Of a stretch of DNA of 34,111 nucleotides, positions 21,438-30,030 are shown in pieces. The position numbers and the translations under genes are program-made. Under the pieces are notes generated by a model. That model saw only the letters and a list, made by a program, of their open reading frames with translations. It had not been told where the DNA came from and searched no databases. The DNA is from Priapulus caudatus (lineage: Eukaryota > Priapulida > Priapulimorpha > Priapulimorphida > Priapulidae), in the NCBI RefSeq assembly GCF_000485595.1, contig NW_014577062.1, forward strand, positions 623,530-657,640, read 5' to 3'. How positions within the stretch are numbered: position 1 is the stretch's first letter; the number at the start of each line of letters is the position of its first letter.

Positions 21438-21852
21438 CTACAAGATTCAAAACACCACATTAACAAAACAGTGAGTGCTGAAACACCCTGCTCGTGAATC
21501 CATCAAACGTAAGCAAAGTTGTTGTGTTTTGTGCTCGACTTGGTGCCCTTTCAGTTGCCTTTGCACGGGGCAATATCACCTAAAGTGCCTAAATACTGGA
21601 CGACAACATCACGTTATCCCTGTATACAAAAATATGCACACTGAAAGACGGTGCCGTGATTGGAATTGTAAGCTCATGCTCATCTGGATTAAAGGCATAC
21701 TAGCTTGGCTATAAGGTTATGTACTTATTAACTACACAAGGTGCCAGTTACTCTAGCATTCGTCAACATTGCATAATCAATGGGCCTAGTATGCCTTTAA
21801 AAAATGTGCACATTTCAAGACGGTGTCATAATTATTGCGTGAAATTGTGAGG

Positions 21853-21888
21853 ACGCTCACCTGGACTCGCACGCTCACCTGGATTCAG
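21853..21888 (-). other. Tandem 18-bp duplication giving two in-frame NR5A splice donors
   Basis: Units 21853-21870 and 21871-21888 match at 15 of 18 positions, and each contains CCAG|GTGAGCGT on the - strand. The upstream donor (exon end 21879) gives the conserved NP-DVKG junction. The downstream donor (exon end 21861) would insert six residues, GERASP, without shifting the frame. Both junctions match the donor consensus equally well. Confidence 0.85.
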
Positions 21889-22137
21889 CAGGATGATGAA
21901 CTTGATGCACAGATACTCGTTGCGATCGAACTTGATCTGTCGCAGCCGCTGTAGCAGCTCGTGATGTCGCTCCGCCATGTTGGAAAATCCAAACAGCGTC
22001 AGGTTGAGCAGCGAGAACTTCTGACCGTTGGGCAGCAGCGTCTCATTGGGCAGCGAGTTGTGCAGCTGATGGTAGACCATGTCGAGGATAAGCAACTCGG
22101 ACCACGACAACTGCAGCAACTTCATCTGGTCCTCAAC
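21879..22137 (-). CDS. NR5A/FTZ-F1 exon (LBD helices 4-8)
   Basis: On the - strand it follows acceptor TTTCTGCATAG (22138-22148) and runs 259 bases to the donor after CCAG at 21879, or 18 bases further (see the tandem-donor entry). It opens with VEDQMKLLQLSWSELLILD, the nuclear receptor LBD signature around helices 4-5 (DQMKLLQ.CWSELL.LD in NR5A). HNSLPNETLLPNGQKFSLLN then matches arthropod FTZ-F1 (HNGLPDETQLNNGQVFNLLS), and FDRNEYLCIKFIILLNP matches FDQREFVCLKFLVLFS of LRH-1. It starts in phase 0 and leaves one base of a split Asp codon. The exon that should come before it (ending ...FSIVEWAR..FFRELK) was not found in the 12 kb to the right. Confidence 0.95.
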
Positions 22138-24375
22138 CTATGCAGAAACGAAAGAACGAGTTTGTTTACTAACGGTCTCTGATCGTCTTTGGCAATTTAA
22201 TGTATGTAAGTATGGAAATCGGCATATTTATTAATAATACCGACAGTGAAGAGCAAACACTCCAGGTACATACTGGATTGATTACGTAGCCGTTGATAGA
22301 TGGCAGCAGCTGTCTTAACTGCAGAAGGCAGAGCCAGTCAGTGAAAGTAGGTAATATAGGTCTCGCCATAATTATCACAGCTGCAGCTGTCCTAGCTGAC
22401 CTATGTCCTTTCTGACCTCAATACCAGAAAGATCAATAGCAGGCTCGTGCATGACGTGAAAGGCCTGTGTAAACTGGCCTAGATACCGAGAGCCAGGAAT
22501 AATAATACATAGCTGTTGGACAGGCTATCTGCCAGCACCCACTCAGCCGCAGCAGTTAGAAATAGTAATGCTTGCTAATAACACCATTCTGCCTATAAAC
22601 GCTTCGTTCTGGAAAGTCTATTATCACAGTGGGATAGAACAAGAGGAAACACTGTTTGCAGCTAAATAGAGACGGGAGGGAGTGGCTGGTTTTCACTGCA
22701 GCATTACATTGCATTCTCTACCCCACCCCACAATCCATCGCGCTTTCTCTCTCATACGCACTCCGCTTCCCCTATCCGTTTGTCACGCAGTCGCTTTCTC
22801 AACGTAGCCCTCCTCCTATCTCGTTTGGACGCACACACAATTATCATCACTTACTCCTCATATCTCTCTTCGTTCCCTACAGCACTCTAACATCTCCCGT
22901 GCCACTCACTCGTTCATCCTCTCTCACTCTTCCATCTCCCTCCTCCCTCTCTCACTAATGCTTCACTCACCTTCACTCACGAGTTCATATTTCCTACTCA
23001 TTATTAATTACACAATACGAACTGCTAATCATTAATGACAGGCTTTAATAACTAACAAAACAAATTTCTTTCAACACAATAGAACCTCATGTGCCAGGCG
23101 AAAGCTTCTAATAATTGGAGTTCCAATAATGCTGCTAACATCCAATTATGTTTGCATAGAAATGTAGTACTTTCTCTTTACTGGTGGTGTTTCTGTACGT
23201 CGAATTACTGGACAACTAACACAGAGATGCCAACACTTTTCTGAGCAAACTGTAGTGAGGATATCTGAAATCTGTAGTCCGAGGGCAATTTCCTGCATTC
23301 TGGGACCCAAAATGATAATAAGTTCACACTGATATTTGCTGCTAAATACATGTAGTTATTTTTAATCATGTTATATCAATGTAACACTGAAACAAAACAA
23401 TTGAAATATCATAAAAAAAAAATTTTTTCGATCGTAATAAAAATCGTAGTTGTATGCAAATTGGTCGTAGTGGTCAAAATGCAAACGAAATTCGTATAAA
23501 ATACGGATAAATCGTAGTGGTTGGCATCTCTGCTAACCCCATTGTCATTCTATCGCGCGCACGAATATTATACGCGCGCAGGCAATCAGCCGCCGTCCAA
23601 CTGACTACCACACCGTCTGAGAGGAGACTTGAAATAAGGCTGACGGTGCTGATCGATATTGGTTTCATTAACAACAACTTTACTATGTGCACGAGCAAAT
23701 CTCATGGAGACTAAACATTCAGGGATAGGGAATTCGTTAACAGGGCTCAATGTAGAATACCATTACAGCTGCGTGCATCGCGTGTCATTTCTACAGCGTT
23801 CCCGTGCAATCAGTCATCGCCGCCCTGCACGACTGCTACGTATTATTATAGTCCTGTATCACGCAGATAGCTAGTGCTCGTTAACGCGCAACTATGGGAT
23901 TTTTAATGCGTAAATTATCAGTCGCCTGTCGCGATGACGCGTCATGTGATATTTATGGCACGTCATATATATATAACTGACTGTACTGAATGCCACCACT
24001 TTCAGCAACGACTATGCGTGATATGGACATCCGGCTAATTTAATGGAGACGAAAATGGGCCAGACAAATAAATGAAAGCATAAATAATTCAGGACACCTG
24101 ACTTCGTCTACCCGTAGATGTGGTTTCGGGAAACGTTGCAGGTTTGCACGGGTACACACGAATGGATTCCCAATTGCTGACTTATTTACTCGAAAAAGGA
24201 GTTTTTTTATTGGGTTACCGCTTATCGATTACCTACTGCCAAAAAATAGGCCTACAAAACGCTAAACGCTAACTGCGAAGCACTGAGGAATCATCATCAC
24301 TCGCTCACTCACATACACACAGTCACATAACAACTCACACAATCCGTAAATAATCCCGTACTTTATACGCAATAC
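22138..24375. other. NR5A upstream intron or spacer, no recognised exon
   Basis: About 2.2 kb without a convincing exon. It includes a C/T-rich + strand stretch at 22690-22975 and AT-rich flanks. Frames of 60-100 codons occur on both strands but resemble nothing. By position it should be intron of the - strand NR5A gene. Confidence 0.45.
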
Positions 24376-24560
24376 TTTTCGCGTACAGATATTTTCGCGA
24401 ATTCAGACTTGACAGACAATTTCGCGAGTGGTTAATTTCGCGGTAGGTGAATTATGAAATATTCGGTATTATTCGTTATGAATCATTCGCGTATTGATAT
24501 TTTCGCGGTCGGGGACGCGTTCGCGAAATTCACGAAAATTAAACCACCGCGAAATATACA
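24376..24560. repeat. TTTCGCG-rich inverted-repeat element (MITE-like)
   Basis: TTTCGCG occurs at least five times on the + strand (24376-24508) and CGCGAAA twice as its complement (about 24521-24554). GTGGTTAATTTCGCGG near 24427-24442 is mirrored by AAATTAAACCACCGCGAAAT near 24537-24556. The dense CpG-containing motif in AT-rich DNA, with complementary ends, suggests a short non-autonomous element or a degraded foldback. Confidence 0.5.
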
Positions 24561-24876
24561 GCGTATATACAGTATATATATATCGAAGCCACCACACAAA
24601 CGCGGACGCTCGGCGACAATCTATGCACCGAGTTATACAATAAATACAGGAGTATGCGATATATCGGCGCGATATTTTTTGTACGTGCTCCGGCACCAAA
24701 CGTGGGCGCAGACAGAGACGGTGGGTCAGGCGACGGGCATCTTTTTGCGAAATATCAGCGGCTGCTGGAGTGCCGGCTTTCAGCAAACACAGCCTGCTGG
24801 TGAGACTAGAGTGTGCTAGTGACCCATTTTCCCGTCGTACGTACATACACACACAGCGCACCCAGCACAGCGCACG

Positions 24877-26002
24877 CTCTCTCTCTCTCCTCCGTCGGCA
24901 TCCTGCAGGGTTTACGTGCTACTGTCCGTCTCATGCACAATCAGTGCGCGGGCATGGGTACGGTCGATCCAGATTACACTCGTTTCACACTCCGTACCAT
25001 TTTAGGCGCGACGCACACGGGCACTGGGCACGCCATCAGCGCACGCGCAGCGACGGGCCGCGAGAGGTGGGGAATACGGCCTAGATAGACGACCAGGCAC
25101 GCGTTGCCCCACACACCGCAAGCGGGGAGCATCGACGACACAACGAATGCCACGCCACCGCCCACGCCAACGCACCATAAATAACAGATGACTCACAGCC
25201 GGTCCTCGGACGCGCCCCACACGCACAAGCCCACATGCCACGCGCTACTAGCACAGCGCACAGCGACAACCGGACACCAAGACAATGAAATCAAGCTGAT
25301 CTGACTCAGGAACACTTTCCCCGGCCGGTCTATGAGTTATGCGTGTACGGCCCGCAATGGAGAATCCATGCAATCGCAACGACCGTAGGAAAAGCTTTTC
25401 CGCGACTTTTAGTTAAAATTTACAGCAGGTATTACACGACTAAGACGGCAGAGCCTAATCACGTGGATATTAATAGGAGAAAGCAGCAAGGATTGTCCTC
25501 GGCGCATCGTGCATTCTGACAGGATGCGATTACCTCGTAGCAGAAAGCCGAGGAGAAGAGCGACAGAGAAGAGAGCCCGCCTAAACAGGCGTTTATTACA
25601 CTTCATACACAATATCCACGCAGAAATTGATGTGACATTAGTGGCTTCGTCACCCCGAGTGGTATAATCACTCGTATATTAATATATATATAGAGAGTCG
25701 CCAGGCAACCTGAGCTGCTGCGGTCAGAGTGCACGCAATGTCACCACAGTAAGGCTTTGCACGTTTGGACTAACGAATAGGGATAAGTTCACAGGGAGTC
25801 GGGAGGAATAACGATGATGTTAGGTGTTTATTACAGCGTGGAACACGACGCGGACGGCGGCTATACATGGAAGCAGGTTCCAGTAGGTCAAGCGCAACGC
25901 AAATATGTGCCCTCAGCAGCGTGTCCGCAGTGTCGTGGCCGTGCACCCGGGCAATCACTGGAGACACGCCGTCTAGGAACTGCGCGTACGATTGTGATTT
26001 TA
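24877..26002. repeat. Segmental duplication, copy 1
   Basis: This segment is repeated in direct orientation at 32766-33720. Shared landmarks include CGTCGGCATCCTGCAG, GATCTGACTCAGGAACACTT (25294 against 33057), CGACTTTTAGTTAAAATTTA, GAGTCGCCAGGCAACCTGA, GTCGGGAGGAATAACGATGA and CACCCGGGCAATCACTGGAG. Copy 1 is about 170 bases longer, largely through scattered one- to three-base insertions, so no reading frame is shared throughout. Both copies lead straight into an (ACCAGC)n array. No gene is recognised; it may be a dispersed repeat or part of a larger tandem unit. Confidence 0.92.
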
Positions 26003-26320
26003 CCAACACCAGCACCAGCACCAGCACCAACACCAGACCCAGCACTCAAGCACCAGCACCAGCACCAACCAAGCACCAGCACCACAAGCACCAACACGCA
26101 CATCCAAGCAGTCCACGCACTAGCACTAGCACCAGCACCAAGCACCAGCACGAACACCAGTACCGCAGCACCAGCACCCAACACCAGCAACCAGCAGTCC
26201 ATGCACTAGCACTAGCACCAAGCACCAGCACCAGCCCAGCACCAGCACTAGCACCAGCACCAGCACCAGCACCAGCACTAGCACTAGCCCCAGCAACAGC
26301 ACTAGCACCAGCACTATCAC
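26003..26320. repeat. (ACCAGC)n array attached to duplication copy 1
   Basis: Hexamers ACCAGC, ACCAAC and ACTAGC with irregular extra bases. Landmarks AGTCCACGCACTAGCACTAGC (first 20 bases near 26107) and a near copy around 26196 show a degraded version of the 74-bp higher-order unit seen at 33821-34111. Pro/Ala, Gln/His and Thr/Ser open frames on the + strand are repeat artefacts. Confidence 0.92.
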
Positions 26321-26571
26321 ATCGTGACATCAACGCGGATTTGCACCCGCCGGGTGGCTTTCTTCTCTACGTGCCAAATAATCATAAACAACGTTGCTGC
26401 TCGCGCTTGCTGCAACCGTGATAATGACAGAGCCACGGGCGCACCGATTTAGAGCGATAACGTACCGTGTAGACCGTAGTCAGCGCGCGTTAAACTTCCC
26501 GAACAACGGCGAATAAATAATTGATATACTTCACGCTGAGAATAAACCCTGTCACGGTGACACGATTACTA

Positions 26572-26638
26572 CACGCACGCACGCATCGCACGCACGCACG
26601 CACGCACGCGCACACTCACACGCACGTACGTACATACA
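26572..26638. repeat. (ACGC)n microsatellite
   Basis: ACGC tetramers with a few interruptions, ending in CGTACGTACATACATG. The sequence between 26321 and 26804 otherwise shows only spacer with a G11 run (26761-26771). Confidence 0.92.
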
Positions 26639-27179
26639 TGGAATAAGCACATACAGTGGCAGAACTGTCCGTACAGATGAAGCTATGGCGCTGGAAGAGA
26701 TATCAAGCAAATACTAACAGCTTCCTTGATTTTTACACTCTATAAACGGTCCGTGTTCCCGGGGGGGGGGGAGGGAACAATGCGCCACTATATATAATAC
26801 TAGCTGTGGGCTATCCCGGCGATGCCCGGATTTTTTTGGGGTTACTGCTTTTCTGCTATTTCATGCGTTTTCTGCTATTGCTTGCGTTTCGGCATCCTGA
26901 TTTGAGACTGACTATAGTTGGGCGCGAATAGATTGCTATTTACTTTCTGCTGCGCTAGAATTCGTCTTGACTTTTCTGCTGGCGCAGTGTATACTATAGT
27001 GGAGCGCTAGGATTGCTGTGATTGTTAACTTTTTTGCTGCGCTAGTACTTTTTTGAGGGCCTAATTTTTGGCCTAAAATAGTCGTCACGTCATGCTGATT
27101 GAGAATATACCTCACGGGTGACCCCCTGGCAATGCCCCTGGCGATGCAAATTGTTTTTGGCCTAAAATGGTTGTCGCGT

Positions 27180-27840
27180 CGTGCTGATACATGCGTCTAA
27201 ACAGAGGAATTGCTCCGACCTGTGATTGAATAATAAAAACCCCGGCGACTTCCCGCTATTATGCTATGACCGGTAGAACGTGTACTAACTATAATATGGA
27301 GGCGAAGGATTTCAGTTAGCATGTTAAAATTATAGCCTATTATAGACACCATCATGTGGCATGTGTTAGCCTTAATGTTAGGTCACTATACTATACTCGT
27401 AGTACTACATAATTACTATTTATATAATTACTATTAATATATAATTACTCATAGGTCACCGGCTATGACCGGTGAAACGAAACCTCACGAATTGTATTGT
27501 GATCATGCAATCTGCAATGACAGGTCGGATCTAGCTATTATAGACACATCATGTGACATGTGTTAGCCTTAATCTTAGGTCACTACTATACTGATAGTAC
27601 TATTAGTATAATGAATACTATATAATTATACTAATTATTATAATAATAATATATTATATATAATTATTATATTATAATTATATTTATTAGTATTATTAGT
27701 ATAATTACTATTAATATATAATTACTCATAGGTCACCGGCTATGACCGGTGAAACGAAACGTGACGAATTGTATTTTGATCATGGAATCCTGCAATGACA
27801 GGTCGGAGCAATTCCTCTGTTTAGACGCATGTATGCTGAT
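27180..27840. repeat. Inverted repeat flanking the duplicated core
   Basis: CATGCGTCTAAACAGAGGAA plus TTGCTCCGACCTGT at about 27191-27224 is the exact complement of ACAGGTCGGAGCAATTCCTC plus TGTTTAGACGCATG at about 27799-27832. The arms enclose the two tandem units described next, so the module has been inverted around them. Confidence 0.85.
27335..27810. repeat. Tandem duplication of ~200-275 bp units
   Basis: Unit 1 (about 27335-27535) and unit 2 (about 27536-27810) share ATTATAGACAC.ATCATGTG, CATGTGTTAGCCTTAAT, TTAGGTCACTA and TCATAGGTCACCGGCTATGA with CGGTGAAACGAAAC. They also share the palindromic TCACCGG-CTATGA-CCGGTGA. Unit 2 has an expanded AT-only interior (27600-27720). Confidence 0.85.
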
Positions 27841-27969
27841 TGAAAATATATATGGTGTTGGGGGTGACCTGTTAGGGGGGAGAGAGAAGATAGAAGGACT
27901 GACAGACAGAAAAACAGACTCGCCCTTTATGTAATTGCGTAAAATTTTTGGCCTAAAATGGGGCCCAAG

Positions 27970-28109
27970 GATAGAGAACATGGGTCCCAATAAAACCAAT
28001 GTGCCTAACCCTAACCCTAACTCTAACCCTAACCTATTATATTGATATAATATTATATTTATATTGATGTAAATGACATTGGTTTTTATTGGACCCATGT
28101 TTCTCTATC
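27970..28109. repeat. 33-bp inverted repeat enclosing telomeric repeats
   Basis: Arms 27970-28002 (GATAGAGAACATGGGTCCCA...) and 28076-28109 (...TGGACCCATGTTTCTCTATC) are complementary apart from three single-base indels. The 73-base interior starts with the telomeric-type run and continues AT-rich. Confidence 0.88.
28004..28034. repeat. Interstitial telomeric repeat (CCCTAA)5
   Basis: About five CCTAAC units with one C-to-T variant (CTCTAAC). TTAGGG is the canonical telomere repeat of most animals other than insects. This is a short internal tract, not a chromosome end. Confidence 0.85.
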
Positions 28110-28625
28110 CCATGTGTCTATCCTGAACCTGAAAATTAAAATGGTCGTGGCGAGCTGACTTGCTGAGAGGCTCAACTTCGTATGCGTAAGTAACGACAAA
28201 CACTGAGTGGTTGCCGAAAAAATAAGCAGCTAGGATGCTGTTACTTTATGATTTTTATACCTATATGAGGGGTGTCTCCTTCGAAGCTAATAATTCAGTT
28301 ATTGTTATTGTTGCTGTAATTTGACAACACACAGTGCTACAAAAACTACAGCTGCGAAAATTCGCGGAAGGCAGTAGGTGGGTATATAGCGCCACCGCGC
28401 GGACATTTATTAAAAATTTGACATTTCTTGTATTTTTTGTATTGTTTTTATTTGTTTTTGGTCTAAAATGTCCATACCATCGTAAGTACTTAATACGCAT
28501 GTATGCTGATTAAGAATATATAGATGGTGTTGGGGGTAAACTCTTACGTGGGGGAGAAGAATGACGAGATAGACGAAGCAGACAGACAGACCAGACACCA
28601 AAAACGGCTCGCCTTTAATAATGAG

Positions 28626-28626
<1 letters not shown>

Positions 28627-28674
<48 letters not shown>

Positions 28675-28681
28675 TATATAT
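28627..28681. repeat. (TA)n microsatellite
   Basis: About 27 AT dinucleotides with one AATA interruption, directly after the CGCCTTTAATAATGAGATTA end of the repeat module, as expected for a microsatellite tail of a repeat element. Confidence 0.95.
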
Positions 28682-28959
28682 TAGTCCTTGTAAGCTACTG
28701 ATCATGTGCAGTCAGTTAATTTAATTATTTCAGAGAACCTTCGTACGTGCAACAGGGAACCATGCTTGCCTGATTGCCTTTATGCAGATCCCGTCACTGC
28801 CATCGCACACGGCAACCAACATTCGTCAACTAGGACAAAATCATTTTCGTAAAGCGGCGCTCTAATGACCATTCTCCTCAGTCAGACGCCTCACAGCACG
28901 GCTGCTCATTTGTTACGAATTCAAACAAAGCCTCTTTCAGAACGATGGTTTAACATTCT

Positions 28960-29182
28960 CTCGCGCTCTCTCTCTCTCTGTACCCTCCTGTATTCAATTC
29001 CCCCCTCTCCTGATCTTTCGCCCCCCCTTCTCTCTCGCACTGTTGCTCCCTTCATTTATTCCTGTTGTTCTCTTGCTTCCTCCCTCCCTCCCTTCCTCCC
29101 GTCCTTCCTATTTCTCTCTTGCTTTTACTCTCGCTCGCTTCGTCTCACTCTCACTCTCGCCCCTCCCTTCTTTTCTTGCTCG

Positions 29183-29254
<72 letters not shown>

Positions 29255-29315
29255 ATCAATCTCCTCTCCTGCTCTCGGTCTTCTCCCGTCTTCCCCTCGT
29301 CTCTCTCTGCTCAGG

Positions 29316-29357
<42 letters not shown>

Positions 29358-29400
29358 CGCTCGCTCGCTCTCTCCCCCTCTCTTTCTCTTGTCTGCGTCT
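28960..29400. repeat. Long polypyrimidine tract with (CT)n runs
   Basis: The + strand is overwhelmingly C/T for about 440 bases, with pure (CT)n at 29189-29249 and 29322-29354 and (CTCG)n at about 29353-29370. The Ser/Leu-rich frames of 120-180 codons in all three + frames are repeat artefacts. Confidence 0.92.
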
Positions 29401-29945
29401 ATCCATGCGCTAATTGAAATTCAATGCGGTAAAACGCGCCGGGCGAGCATTTATGCGCTAGCATGTCTGCGCATCGCTAATTCTGCATGCAGGAGCGCAC
29501 GTCAATGCGCATCCTTTATTCTCTCACTCTCGCTCGCATCAGTGACCGCGATGAAATGCGTACATACGGCGCGGGGTTTTTAAGCGCGACCACGCCCTTG
29601 CAGCAGGCGCATCGTCGGGGGGAGGGAGGCGCCGAGGCAGTGATTTCTCCCCTCACCCTCCACGAGGGGCGCAGCAGTACGGGCGTACGGCGGTTCTACC
29701 CTTGATCGTGATCTTGGCGGTGGCGTGACGCCGAATATTTTCCGAAAAAAAATGGGTCACGCCAGCTGTTGAGACGACAACGCAGTAGAAACACGTCGCC
29801 GCTATTACAATAACCGGTAGTGCGGGCCGCTGTTGCTGCCGCTGCTGCTGCCGCTGCGCTGGTCTTGCCGTCTCCATCCTCCCTCTGACGTCTGTAAGAG
29901 CCAGATTTATTTCACAGCGTTGCCGCAGAGGTTTAAACCATCAAC

Positions 29946-30030
29946 CTCTCCTCTCCTCTCCTCTCGTCTGGTCTCGTCTCGTCTCGTCTCGTCTACCCAC
30001 CCCTCCCCTCCCCTCCCCTTCCATTCCCTT
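29946..30030. repeat. Pentanucleotide repeats (CTCTC, GTCTC, CTCCC)
   Basis: Consecutive blocks of (CTCTC)n, (GTCTC)n and (CTCCC)n, another C/T-rich tract on the same strand as 28960-29400. Confidence 0.88.

Larger units (their letters stand above)
26805..28681. repeat. Complex nested interspersed-repeat locus
   Basis: Several rearranged copies of one family are packed here. TTTTTGGCCTAAAAT occurs at about 27067, 27154 and 27945, with a variant at 28456. A module CGCATGTATGCTGATT with GGTGTTGGGGGT, a GACAGACAGA tract and CTCGCC..TTTA near its end occurs at 27827-27935 and again at 28496-28620, the second followed by (TA)n. The left end, CTATCCCGGCGATGCCCGGA (26813-26832), looks like a common invertebrate repeat terminus. 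No reverse transcriptase or transposase frame remains. The class is unknown; it may be a non-autonomous or 3'-truncated retroelement. Confidence 0.6.

Noticed and set aside
26046-26421. Pro/Ala- and Val/Leu-rich frames across the (ACCAGC)n array
   Set aside because: Hexamer repeats keep all frames open; the related 74-bp unit is not a multiple of three, so no frame is conserved.
28965-29583. Three overlapping Ser/Leu-rich + strand frames of 120-180 codons
   Set aside because: They are translations of (CT)n in three phases.
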